Assembly: GCF_001411555.2 (NCBI RefSeq)
Contig: NC_049909.1
Coordinates: forward strand, 4,777,036-4,841,035
DNA length: 64,000 nucleotides
Direction of reading: 5' to 3'
Source: Juglans regia
Lineage: Eukaryota > Streptophyta > Magnoliopsida > Fagales > Juglandaceae
Under the pieces are notes generated by a model, which saw nothing but the letters and a program-made list of their open reading frames with translations, searched no databases and was not told the DNA's origin. Position 1 is the stretch's first letter; every line of letters begins with the position of its first letter. The translations under genes were made by a program, and so were the position numbers. Positions 1 through 11,568 of the stretch are shown here, piece by piece.

Positions 1-344
1 CTGCACCTGTACCACGCACTCTTAGGGATTATTTGCAGCCCACTCACACCACTACACCATCATGCATTCTTTTACCTGATGATGCACCTATTTTTTCTAT
101 TAAGTATGGCATGATGTCAATGATACCTCAATTCCATGGGATGGATTCTGAGAGTCCTTATCAGCACCTGGCAAATTTTGAGTTGGCCTGCACTACTTTT
201 ATATCAATAAAGCCACTACTGATGAATTTATTAGACTTGGTTTATTTCCTTTCTCTTTAAATGATAAAGTGAATATTTAGTTTAATTCTTTGAGGCCTAA
301 TTCTACCTCTAGTTGGTTTGATATGCAGCGTGAGTTCTTACAAA
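1..344 (+). pseudogene. Ty3/gypsy gag, 5' piece (Tat/Athila-like), split
   Basis: The reading frame at 33-260 matches the start of the plant Tat/Athila-type retrotransposon gag domain: residues like MMSMIPQFHGMDSESPYQHL followed by an FELACTTF segment. Reading on past the stop near 258, the translation keeps the gag pattern (a LRPNSTSSWFDMQREFLQ-like stretch at about 290-344), so stops and a frameshift have already broken it. The homology stops at a run of A near 345 and resumes at about 3083 with the next part of the same domain, so the piece was split by an insertion. The protein would have been the structural capsid polyprotein of the element. It is not functional. The clade is inferred from motif style only. 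Confidence 0.7.
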
Positions 345-1717
345 AAAAAAAATTTCATTTTCAAAGAATGATCAATGATATTTGGTTGTGTCATGAGCAA
401 GATTCAATTAAGTTTGAAAAATTCGTTACATGATTTTGAATAAGTAATTTTCCAACTTATAATTAATTAGTCTAGTTATTTTCCTTGAGAATGATAGTGA
501 CTAAATTTGGTAGACAAAAATTGGTGAGACTCTGAGCCTTTAGACTGACACATCCATATCAGTCTCACTATTTTTTTTTTCATGTGAGATATTCTTCCAT
601 GGATTTATTTATCTAGAACTTGTCTTGATTCTCTTCGAGGTCATATTGACACATGCATGCATGAACATGATTAAGGCCCTCTTTGTTATAAGCTATATAA
701 GCCAAATAGCCTACCTTGTAAATAATTTTTCCCTTTGTTGAACCCCTTTGAGGTTTATTGTTTTTTTTTTTTTCCATTTATTGTGAACCCACATTATAAG
801 CTATAAACCCAAAAAACAATACTTTTACCCAAGCCGTAAAGCTAGTGGAGCATTGTTCATCATTATGATATATATGAATGTGCAAGAAATAAGTGTGGGG
901 GTGTCTAGATTTGTGGTATGGCTATGATTGGTGAAATGGAACATGTTCTCATTCTCAATTCGTGAGTTCCATTGTTAATGTAATTTTGGTTAAAAAAAAA
1001 AGAAAAGAAAAGAGGAAAGGAAGTGATGGAGGAAATTGCTTTTGATATTACAAACTATCTATATTCATAATTCCTCCTAAAATTCCAATAAAGCGGTCTG
1101 TTTATACGTGATATATACAAGATGGAAGCTGTTATGAAGGATCGTTCCTTATCTTTTTGAACGATCTCTTTTTCAATGTAGGAGTTTTACATGGTTTAAA
1201 TGCTTTAAAGCCAAATTGAAGAAGCTGCTAAATAGAGTGATTGATTTTGCATGTCTTATATATTCGAGCTTGAATTGATTCATTTTTGTTCCACTAGTTT
1301 CGATGTCTTTTGAGCTACACTCCCAAATATTTCCCACCTTGATCCTAAACCCCATTACAACCCTTGAAAAGTCCTTATGATTTGTGTTATGCATGTGATC
1401 TCAGTGGTGGAGAATGAGAATATATGCAAGCCTATGGTATATCATTTTCATTGGAATGAGATTGAGCGAAACACATACCCTTCAAAGACATGAGAGTCGA
1501 GTGTTTATTTCCGTGAGGGTCTACGTATTCAGTTTACTCCATCTTCGAGTGAAAATGCTTACTAAGTAATTGTAAGTTGATTAAGAATGTTCATGATATG
1601 TTATAAGTTTTGAAGACATTGGTTGTTCTTTATTGATGGCGTAGCAACCTTGGTGTGTTTGGGAAAGTGAATTTGAGTTTTGCCCGAGGACGAGCAATAG
1701 TTAAGTGTGGGGGAATT
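345..1717 (+). mobile_element. 3' noncoding internal part of a Tat/Athila-like element
   Basis: No usable reading frame is present. The text resembles the 3' untranslated part of Tat/Athila elements: an AACCCCTTTGAGGTTTA-like phrase near 735-755, a GTGAACCCACATTATAAGC phrase near 782-800, two AGTGTGGGGG tracts (near 889 and 1704), and the polypurine tract just before the LTR. Its own 5' LTR, gag and pol are missing, so only the 3' end of the invading element survives. The left border is placed only roughly, at the A-run near 345. Confidence 0.5.
1704..1717 (+). other. Polypurine tract of the Tat/Athila-like element
   Basis: AGTGTGGGGGAATT lies directly before the LTR start TGATGAGAATG. Position and composition fit a plus-strand priming site. 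Confidence 0.6.
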
Positions 1718-3082
1718 TGATGAGAATGCAAAGTGTCATATTTTTCTCCCTTAATGTTTAGCCTTTTATACTTATTTGGTGCCTAAATGTACTCATTATT
1801 CTTATATTTTTATTTAGGAAGCAAACGGAGTATTTTAATGCAAAATGAAGTTAATTGGGCAGTTCTGGATAATTTCGACACTTCTTTGTAATCTGGACAT
1901 ACCTCTCTTATCCGAGCTCTGATTGAGATGATTCAAGATTCTATGGAACACCAAGACAAGGATCTACAACTTTCATGTTTTGAGTTTTGAAAGATACTAG
2001 CTGCATAAAGGTCAAAATTGGGCTTGAAGTTGACGCACCTGAACTGCTGACGTTTCAGAATGTTCAGCCTTATCGTGCAATTCAAATATGCAATTTAATT
2101 GCAGATGTTTTGGAGATCTGGTGCACGAAAGTTACAGCTAAAAAACACCACTTTCCTAGTTATATTAGGACTCTATTTTATTTTTAATATTTCCCTTAAT
2201 TAAGTCAGATTTGGATATGGTATTTCAAGATAATGTTTAGAATATTCTAGGAGATTTGGTAGGATTCTAATAAGGGGCATGGACGTGTAAAAGAGGGAAA
2301 AAAAATCATCATACTAGGGCATCTCTCTCCCCTCTTCTCTAACTCCACCTTCCAGTTTGCATGATGGTTTTGTGTGGTTAAACTTTCATAATTTGTTGAA
2401 GGAAACGGAAACCTTAGAATCAATAAAACTGTGAGATCTAATTTATGTTTTGAGTATCAAATGTTTTTCTATGCCTATTTTCCTGATTATCTCATTTAAT
2501 TACTAGGAGGTCTACTAGTTTATTATTCGTTGCAATCTATTGCTAGATTAGACATCAAATCCATAATTGTTTGATCCCTTTAATTTATGAAGCAACTAAG
2601 ATTTGATGATTTGCTGCGTCATAAATTATTAGATCTTAGGAAGAACGCTCGACGAAATTAAATGCAACCACTTGTGCTTGTGTTGTTTAGTTTCATCGAT
2701 CTCTCTAATTCTTAAGGTTGCTACTAGATTAAACCTTTAGCGCTCGTCTTGGGTTGTTTAGTAGTTAAGGTTATTTAGATTGTTTGTTTTCTAATTAACT
2801 ACGACTAAGGAAAGATAGGAAAATAATTCCAACGATGAATATTCAAAGTATGAATTAATATATATTTGCATCGACGATCAGTTGTAAAATTCCGATAGTG
2901 GATGTTGACTTAGACCAAGGTTTGTTCTTTCGATTGATTTTGATACTTTAATTTGAATTGTTTCTTAGTTGTTCTTCTTAAAATTGTTTTCGTTATACTC
3001 AAACCCCTCCAAGACTTGTTCACATAGCATAAAACTAGGCTAAATACTCTCCGTGGGAACGATCCTTACTTGCACTACTACA
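1718..3082 (+). repeat. 3' LTR of a Tat/Athila-like Ty3 element
   Basis: This 1365-bp LTR starts TGATGAGAATG right after a polypurine tract and ends in CTACTACA. Near the end is CTCCGTGGGAACGATCC, a phrase typical of the U5 end of plant Tat/Athila LTRs. It is followed at once by renewed gag homology, showing that this LTR marks the right border of an insertion into gag. No matching 5' LTR or left target duplication is visible. Confidence 0.65.
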
Positions 3083-4172
3083 GGTATTTTTTGGAGTATA
3101 GGTTTTATTTTTGGTTGCCTGCGACAGCACACCAGAGAACTCATTATTTACAAGAGCAGATCAGCCAGTTCAATCAGAAATCTGATGAGACTTTCGAGGC
3201 CAGCTGGGAAAGGTTTAAGGATTTGGTGAACATCTGTCCACATCACGGTTTTGAATCCTGGAGGTTGGTGAATTATTTTTACACTAGTCTCACTCCATAA
3301 TGTAAGCAATTTGTTCAGATTATGTGCAATGAAGAATTCTTTAGCAAGGAACCTGATAAAGCATTGGCATTTTTTGACTATTGTGCTGAGAGCGCAAAAC
3401 AATGAAACACTCGGACTGATTGAGTTTCATTGACAGCATAGCCACTGAGGGCTATTGGTGGTGGGGGCATATATGAGTTTAAGGAGGATATTGACATTCA
3501 AGCCCGAATAGCTGCATTGACTAGAAGATTAGAGGTCAAGAAGATGGAAAAAGTGAAGGTTGTGAAAATAGTAGAGGCATGCTCTATATGTGCTGATTTG
3601 AACCACAAGACCCAAGATTGCCCGATCATGCCAGTATTTCAGGAGAGTGGCTCTGAGCAGATGCAATCAGCAAACTAGGTTAATAGAGCACAAAATCAGC
3701 CTTTCTCCAATACATATAATCCGGGGTGGAGGAATCACCCAAATTTCTCATAGAGGAATGATTAGCCTGGCCGGTCTCCGCCACCTTCTCAGCAGCCATT
3801 TCATCAGGCTGCTCCACAATACCAATATCAGCCATATCAGAGTTCTCCGAACTATCCTTTTGTAGCACCTAAAGGATTTCAGCCTCATGTAGCTGCATAG
3901 AGTTCAAAGCCTCAATCGTCTGCGAAGAAGTCTCTAGATGACAGTATGACACAGATGGTCAATCAGAGTTCAAAGCCTCAATCATCTGCGAAGAAGTCTC
4001 CAAAAAATACATCTTCTTCCTCTGTTGGGGGTCTATCATTAACAAAGGAAGAATTAATCACTATAGAGAAGGTGAAGAAAGGACAACAAGGTCTAGTTGC
4101 TTGTCTGGTATCAGGAAAAATAATGAAGAAGGAAGTGATAAAGACGACAATGTTAAAAGAATGGAAATTGTA
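3083..4172 (+). pseudogene. Ty3/gypsy gag, 3' piece with zinc knuckle
   Basis: Frame 3070-3300 resumes the gag begun at 33-344, with a SWERFKDLVNICPHHGFESW-type core and a YFYTSLTP motif, both characteristic of Tat/Athila gag. Downstream, after stops and frame changes, a CCHC zinc knuckle is encoded at 3580-3621 (C-x2-C-x4-H-x4-C), followed by a NTYNPGWRNHPNF-like segment near 3711-3750 typical of the same family. A 35-bp segment is duplicated with 66-bp spacing (about 3900-3934 and 3966-4000). Role when alive: RNA binding and capsid formation. It is a multiply broken relic. Confidence 0.7.
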
Positions 4173-4189
4173 AGGAAGTGCTACTTTTA

Positions 4190-5264
4190 GAGGTGTGGGT
4201 ACTAAATTCTTCCTCATTATGTAAGAGGCATTCAGACCATCCCCTTTCATTTCATCCCTTTTCCCACACTTTTCTTGGATAGAAACTTAGAAACTCTCTC
4301 TGATAGCTTTCCTTACCCCTTTTGCTTGCCATTTTTGAAGTCTTTATAAGTATTTTCTCACAAATCTTCCTTCATGAAAGTTATTTCTATTTCAGTATAC
4401 TTTCTATGAGTATTTTTTGTGTTGATTTTCATGGTCATTTGATTGGTAAAAAGTTATTTTAACCATGAGTAGATCACTCTAGGTGATAAACTGGACAATG
4501 CTTCATTTTTGGAGTTTTTGCCCAAGCTATAGGAAATTTCTTGGACCAAAATTTTTATGGATTGTATTTAACATGTTTATATGAAAGTTTTATGAGGATT
4601 CATTGCATGTTATAAGCTTTTGGTGAAAGTTTTTCTTATATAAAAAAAGTTGGAAACTAGGAGTAAAACAATTTATGTTTTATAAAAGCTTGGATCTTTT
4701 GTGGTTTAACCATGCTCCAATGACTTTGATATTTTAATTTGATGATCCAAAGTCTTTAATATACATGTTAGGATGCTAGTTTGACAATTTTAGGTGTTTA
4801 TTTTTAAAGATATAATTTTTATGCATGAGTATACTCGTTTAACTCTGTACATGTTGGTTGTTTAACTTACTAAGATTTCAAGTAAATCTCACTCCTTGTA
4901 GACTCATTATCTTTCCACTCAGAATAATAGAAGTTGTGTCAAGACCCAACGAGGACCGACCAGATGGAATATTGGATCCGATTGATTGAAAAGGAGCCGG
5001 ATCTCACCAAAGATTAGACCTCATTTTGATGTTTATAGTTCTAACTTTTCATGCATTAGAACGCATGAAGCAGTTGATTTAGCCATGTAGACTTATTATC
5101 AAGAATAATTGAACTTATGATGGTTATCAATGACATTGGGATGTTTTTAGTTTATTCTGACATAAGTACTTCTTAGTCATCCATTTTTCACTCCGGTTAT
5201 TGCATACTGCTAGATACATTTATAGGATGCATTGCATATTAACTATCATGAGCGGAGTGTCACA
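4190..5264 (+). repeat. LTR fragment related to the 37005-42893 LTR
   Basis: The last ~430 bp (about 4835-5264) align by eye with 42440-42893, the end of the 5' LTR of the plus-strand Ty3 element: shared phrases include TTGGTTGTTTAA, TCAAGTAAATCTCAC, ATTGCATACTGCTAG and TGCATATTAACT. It ends GTGTCACA, and the next bases GTTGG look like the first bases of a primer binding site, at which the next element begins. The left limit and the stretch 4190-4834 are less certain: no gene is seen there. Confidence 0.55.
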
Positions 5265-5269
5265 GTTGG

Positions 5270-7449
5270 TGTGGCGCCCCCGACCCCCATGTAAGGAAAA
5301 CACGGGAATCGAGACGCCGGGATGATGACAACACGGTCACACATCCCAACGAACGTGCCAAGTGTGTGTACATGCAACGATGTACAACAACAACGCAGCG
5401 GATTAGTCAACTAAGTACCAGAATTTAAATACAAGTAAACATCAGTAAAAGAGTTTACAAAATCATCCCAAAATAAAGTTTAACACATGTCCCAGAAATA
5501 CAAAAGGGTAAAAATAAAATAACAATAACCAGTGATCCCAGATCACTCCTCGGGCGGAGCCGTCTCCTCAGGCTCGCCCTCCTCCTCCTCATCTGCATCA
5601 AAATCTGCGTTACCACAAAATGGTACCGCAGGTAAGTATAACCCAAAAATAATCTCAGGAATAAAATGCATTTAATACAACTAACATGCATGCATATGAT
5701 GAAATATGCATTTTTCCTCAAAACATCATTTTCCCCGAAAATGATAATTTTCCAACACACGCCAAAATCCCATTTGGCCCAAAAATAATCCGTAAAACAT
5801 TTTCCCAGAAAATGATTTACACAAAATCCAACTCACACTATTTTCCCAGAAAATAGTCCATTTAATCCGTCAATACCCTATGCACCATGGCCTCCCCTAG
5901 GGACCATCCGCATGTCCTGGCTTCGTAGCGATGCCCAGTTCCGCGCCCAGCGCGTACATGGCCGAGCACCCACTACGCAACGAGCGATGCCCAGTTCCGC
6001 GCCCAGCGCGTACATGGCCAGACATCCTCTAGTCCCCGCCAGCAGAAGGACCACGGAGTCGGCACGAATCTCTCGTCCGATCCCATTGTCGCCCAGCGAC
6101 AATCCAGGGGACGTTACTCAGTTTATTCCGCTCCCGAGTAACCAGAGGAGCTCCACCGAGATAATGCCCCATCTCGGCTTGGGGTCGTGATACGCACGCA
6201 CCCAAATTTCATTCTCACATGAAAATCCAGTTTTCATAAACACATGAACATGAATGCAATACACGAAAACCCAGTTTTCCTTTACAAACATGATCATGCA
6301 TGAAATAATGATATGCACATGTACCAACACAAATCCACATTCCTCAATAACCAATAACCAATCCAATCAAAACCCAACAACTCCAATCATAAATCCATCC
6401 GACCCCCGTACTCCTCGGACTCAGTCCGGCATGCCAAAAAAATACAGTGAAATGCGTTAGTGCAAAAATACATAAAATTCATGAGAACTCTTTGGAGAAA
6501 TACTTACAGCGCTATATGATAATTTCCGGAGGATCACGAAGCTGAAAAAGGCGACGTCTGAGCAACACCACAGTGTAAAATACACTGTGGCCGTGGGTCA
6601 CAAATACCCACTTTTCAACGGAGACAAACGAAGACCCCAAAATGATAGGGTAGGGCCTAGAGAGGTGGTGAAGCCAATGGTGGTGGTGGTTTGCCGTGGA
6701 TGACGGCGCAAATGGTGGTTTAAGGCCAAAAATGCCGAAATCGGAGATGGACTTGGTGGGGCTTCACCGGTGACGGATCGGAGCCGGGGTTGGGTCCATT
6801 GGGTTGCCAAGAGGTCGGGGATGAAGTGGTAGGAAGATGGTGGCCAATGGTGGCGCGACGGCGGCGCGCGAAGAAGGCCCACGGCAGGGTGCGTGGAGGC
6901 TAATGGCGGCGAGATAGGGGCTGAGATTCACGGGGAAGATCGCCGGCGGGAGGGGAACGGGGGGGCGGTGGAGGCGCACGGCGGCGCTGGGTGGAAGAGA
7001 AAGAAACGGACGGAAGAGAGAGGGAGGGGGCTGGGCTTCGCGCGGGAAAAGGAAAATACTGGGAGAAGAAAAAGAAAAGAAAGAAAAGAAAAGGAGGAAA
7101 AGAAAAATAGGGGAAAAGAAATGAGGTCCAATCCTCATAACTTGGGTCACGAAAATGATCCAACGGAAACGATTTTAAAACCACAAATTAAATAAAATAA
7201 TTTAAACGTAATGGTAAAGTCAATTTGAAATAATTAAATCACCCAGTAATTAATTTAAATATTAAAAGCAATTTAAATACATAACAATAAATAAATATTA
7301 AGAAAGCACATAAAAATAATTTTCACCAAATTAAAATCATAGAAATAAACTCACTAAAAATCCAACCAATTTTAAAATAAGAGAATAAATTTTTGAATAA
7401 ATAATAAAAATCCTTCAGTAAAAATTACACTAAAATACGGGGAGTTACA
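5270..7449 (-). repeat. 3' LTR of the minus-strand Ty3 element
   Basis: It begins TGTGGCGCCCCCGACC and ends GGGGAGTTACA on the plus strand (on the minus strand TGTAACTCC... to ...CGCCACA). It aligns over its whole length with 11569-13783, nearly identical in the first 600 bp and more diverged in the GC-rich part. A perfect 36-bp direct repeat lies at 5928-5963 and 5984-6019. A purine-rich run (about 7010-7110) separates a GC-rich island from an AT-rich U3. A TGTAAGTA word on the minus strand lies at about 6501-6508. Confidence 0.9.
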
Positions 7450-7470
7450 TCCTCCCCCCCTTAAAAAAAA
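7450..7470 (-). other. Polypurine tract (minus strand)
   Basis: On the minus strand an A/G run containing AAGGGGGGGAGGA abuts the TGTAAC start of the 3' LTR. This is the expected place and composition for plus-strand DNA priming. Confidence 0.75.
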
Positions 7471-7473
7471 TTT

Positions 7474-9065
7474 CGTCCTCGAAATTAGCAAGGTCAAACA
7501 TTAAACTAAGACAGGAACAAGATTCAACCGAGAGCATACTTAGAACATACCGTCAAAATAGTCCAGCAAGGCCACTCTATAAGCAACAAGCCCAACCTTC
7601 TCTACGATTTGAAAATGGCCAACATATCTTGGACTAAACTTTCCTTTCTTACCAAAGCGCTTAAAGCCTTTCATAAGAGAGACTTTAAGATAAACCCAAT
7701 CACTTACTTCAAAGGATAAGTCTCTTCTGCTTATATCTGTGTAACTCTTCTGGCGATTTTGCGCTTCTGCCATTTTAGTCCTTATAAACTGAACTTGATC
7801 CTTCATTTCTTGAATTATCTCAGGCCCAATTACTTCACTCTCGCCGACTTCATCCCAACACAAGGGTGATCTACACTTCCTTCCATACAAAGCTTCATAT
7901 GGGGCCATCTGAATGGAAGAATGAAAACTGTTATTATAAGAGAATTCAATAAGCGGCAGATGATTCTCCCAACTTCCTTGAAATTCCATGACACAAGACC
8001 GCAACATATCCTCCAGAGTCTGAATAGTACGCTCTGTTTGACCGTCTGTTTGAGGGTGATATGCAGTACTAAACTTCAACTTAGTGCCTAAAGCTGCCTG
8101 CAAACTCTTTCAAAAATGGGACATAAACTGCAGGTCCCGATCCGACACAATGCTCTTGGGTACTCCATGCAAACGCACTATCTCCAAGACATACAACCGA
8201 GTCAACTTACCCAAAGAGTCAGTATTATTAATAGGCAGAAATTGACACTCTTGGTCAACCGATCAACAATCACCCAAATTGAATTCTTTCCACTACGGTT
8301 CCTCTGCAAACCCACTACAACATCCACAGAAATATCATCCCACTTCCACTTTGGAATAGGGAGAGGTTGAAGTCTACCAGCAGGTCTTTGATGCTCAGCC
8401 TTCACTCGACGACACGTGTCACATTTCTCAATAAACAAAGCGATGTCCAACTTCATTCCTCCCCACCAGAAATTCCTCTTTAAATCTCGATACATCTTCG
8501 TGCTTCCTGGATGAACTGAATAAGGAGCCGCATGGGCTTCTGCCAAAATCCGCTCTTTAAATTCAGAATCTCGGGGAATCACTCTACGATCCCGAAACCG
8601 AAGAATACCATCCTTATCCAAGCTGTAATTCAAGGGTCCTCTAGACTTCCTGACTCTTTTCCTGATAGCTAACAATTCAGGATCTCTTCTTTGAAGAGTC
8701 TTCAATTCTTCAAAATCCACTACTCGGACATCCAAGACTGACGATAAGAATTCCTCTTGCTGTGAACTCTCGATAAGAAGCCTCCTCATTCCACAAAGGA
8801 GAGAGTCCAGATCTGATGACTCTGCTTCATCCACTTGTTGAGACTTTCTACTCAAAGCATCGGCGACTAGATTTGCCTTTCCTGGATGATACTTAATCTC
8901 ACATTGATAGTCGCTAATCAGCTCTAACCACCCTCTGTCTCATATTGAGATTCTCCTGAGTAAACAGATGCTTCAAGCTCTTGTGGTCAGTATAAACTTC
9001 ACAGGCTTCACCATACAGATAATGCCGCCAAATCTTAAGAGCAAAAACTATTGCCGCCAACTCCA
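7474..9065 (-). pseudogene. Ty3 RNase H C-terminus plus integrase, frameshifted
   Basis: Reading the minus strand from 9065 downwards, the RNase H end ([19 protein letters not shown], then a [16 protein letters not shown] segment) is followed, after a frameshift near 8937, by YHPGKANLVADALSRKSQQ, then the integrase HHCC zinc domain (H-x-x-H around HPGSTKMYRDL, CDTCRRVKAEH) and the catalytic core. First Asp in ISVDVVVGL, second in IVSDRDLQF, Glu in TDGQTERTI: the DDE set is still encoded. A frameshift near 8240 and one in-frame stop near 8115 (SHF*KSL) split the core between the frames 8855-8202 and 8103-7540. Integrase joins element DNA to the host chromosome. The RT and everything upstream are missing: homology ends at the DLELAAIV motif. 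Confidence 0.85.
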
Positions 9066-11550
9066 AATCAACACCTATGCTACAACTTCTAAACCTCCAT
9101 TGAATTCTACTTTTGGTAACCTAATAGCCACTTCCAAAGCTAACCATCAATAACAAATTGCACAACTAAATGATTAATCTCCAATTACAAGTATCTTGTC
9201 AAAATTCAAGTCACCACTAATTCCCCAAAATCAGCACAATCTGAACTCCTGACTACAACCAAAAATACCACGCTTCTGTTGCGCACTCATATATTCGCCA
9301 CATGCATAAAACTTATGTTCTCATGAAACTAACACCATCAAGTACAAGGTGGCTCCATTCCTATTGACCAAAAACTCTTATCACATCTTGGTAGAAAAAT
9401 ACTCCCTTTCCAAAAACCACGAATTATAACTCAAATTCCTCAATTAACTCTCGCAGCCTTAATCAAAATCAATTCCATAAAATACATCCATGATCATTGA
9501 CAGAAACCCAAACTCAAACAACCTCAGCTTCCCAATTTGAAAATAAGCAATCTCAACCCAAAATACATCCACCTCATCTACGATAAGGAACATACCTTAA
9601 AAGGCTCGATTTCCAACCCAACCAACCAATAAGAGCGCCTATAAACTTCTACCTGACAATCTAAACCCAAAAGCTCATCACTTACATTCTAAACAACATC
9701 TAATCTAGCGGTGACTAAACTCACTACGAACCACCATAGACTACACCAAAACATTATCAAAACCTTCTTGGTAACTCACCCACTTATCTCTACTCCTACA
9801 AGCTAGCATTAACACAACTAGTTCCTTCAATAGTACATCACTATTAAACCTCAAGGCAAACCATACTGCTCAAATCTTCAATCCACCAAAAGTCATTGCA
9901 AAGCACCCAAGGATCCTAATGCTTTATTAACCGCATACTTGATCATCTTATCCACTGTTGATACCTAAGGTTCAACTTCGAAGATCTTATCATACACCAC
10001 ACATGATGTCCCAACAATCTCTCTTCCAGTTAAATAACAATGTCCTTAATTCAACCAAGTGAATGCTCAATTTCCAAAAGAAAGTATAACCTCAAAAATT
10101 TAAATTCCTAGGTGACCTCAAGTCACAATTAATTCCTGAAGATAATCACAATAACTATTCCCAACCATGCTTCATTGAGTAACCCACTTCAACTGCACAC
10201 TTCGATCAACTCACCAAAAACTCCAAGCCAAGGTCTCTTAAATTACCACTATTGAGTCGACTCCTCTTCAACACCTACCAAAGTCTCTTCCTCCAAACCA
10301 AAATGAGACTAGGACTTATACTCTCCGAAATCCATAACTACTCACCACTACTAAACATCAATGTCACGCACCCTTAGCTAAAACCAATAATCCTCCAAAC
10401 GTGCAGATGATCATCATTACCATTTCCATCACTAGACCTATATCCTCGAAATCAATAAGAATCATTTCCTAAATCTGCACCATCTATTATCCTTAAAATT
10501 GATACGGATTAAATCCTCAACCTATCACTGAAACATCGAGCTAAAAGCAATAATCTTTCGAATTAGATCAACATTCTCAATCCTCAGAAAATACACGAAC
10601 TAGATAATTCCCTTCAGTTCCAAAGAAATTATCCTAAAAAAAAAAATTCTCATCTCAGTAACTCAACTCTCATCAATCCTATTTTAATTCAGTCCTTCAA
10701 CTTTGTAATTCTAAAACCTTAAACAAAATAAAATCATTTTCCGAAATCCTTAAAATCGATGACCTCAAATCTAAAACATTCACCCTATAAAACTTGTAAA
10801 TTCTAAAACCCCAAATGTTATCAAATTGCTTATCAAGGTCGGCAAGATCGAAAACTTCTAATCTAAGTAATCCTTTAATTGCTTGTTGAACTTACCACCT
10901 TAAATCTCATAACTTATTTCCTAAAAACTATGAAGCCTCAAACCTCAGATGAACTTATCATAAATCTAACCTTGAAATTTGTTGAACTTACAACCTCCTA
11001 CCCCAAAAACTCATTACATAAATCCTACAGAACCTAAGACCTTAATTATCCTAAGCAATTTAAAATTATTCCCCTCCTTAGCAGCAATTCGAATTCCTAC
11101 TCCAAAAAGTTCACCCTGACCATGATGTTCGAGCCTCGATATTAAAACAAACCAATCACCAAGAGTTCAAGCCTACTACATCAAATATTCAAGCCTAACA
11201 ATGGCCTTCTCAGTCGTACCATCTCCGGTTATATCATAATCCTTAACCCGCCTTTCAATTCCGAACAAAACAAAACAAAACAAAATCAAATCATATCAAA
11301 TAAAATTTCATACATAAAATAGGATACGACAAAATGCATAAAACCAATGAAGTAGCTCACAATAACATGATTAAAACAAAAAAATAACATAACATAAATA
11401 AATCAATAAAATAAATAAACAAACAAGTAATATACAATAACTAAATAAAACCAATAAAACCACAAACTTTAAATTAAATAATTTTCAAATCACAACTTTT
11501 AAAACTTTCTGGTACTGCAACTATGGGACATGTGGTTTTACCCAGAGCCG
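9066..11550 (-). other. Noncoding interior of the gutted Ty3 element
   Basis: This is about 2.5 kb lying where gag, protease and reverse transcriptase should be. It is A/C-rich on the plus strand (T/G-rich on the coding strand), with no reading frame of note and no recognisable gag, protease or RT motif in any frame that I could read. Near the PBS it becomes very AT-rich (11270-11500). It could be captured host DNA or an ancient leader sequence. Confidence 0.6.
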
Positions 11551-11554
11551 AACT

Positions 11555-11566
11555 GCTCTGATACCA
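11555..11566 (-). other. Primer binding site, initiator tRNA-Met
   Basis: The minus strand reads TGGTATCAGAGC two bases inside the 5' LTR end (11569). This is the classic complement of the 3' end of plant initiator tRNA-Met used by many LTR retrotransposons. Confidence 0.85.
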
Positions 11567-11568
11567 CC

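Noticed and set aside
11555..11566. Possible tRNA gene fragment (TGGTATCAGAGC)
   Set aside because: It is a primer binding site next to an LTR; no cloverleaf arms are around it. The same holds at 42897 and 25004.
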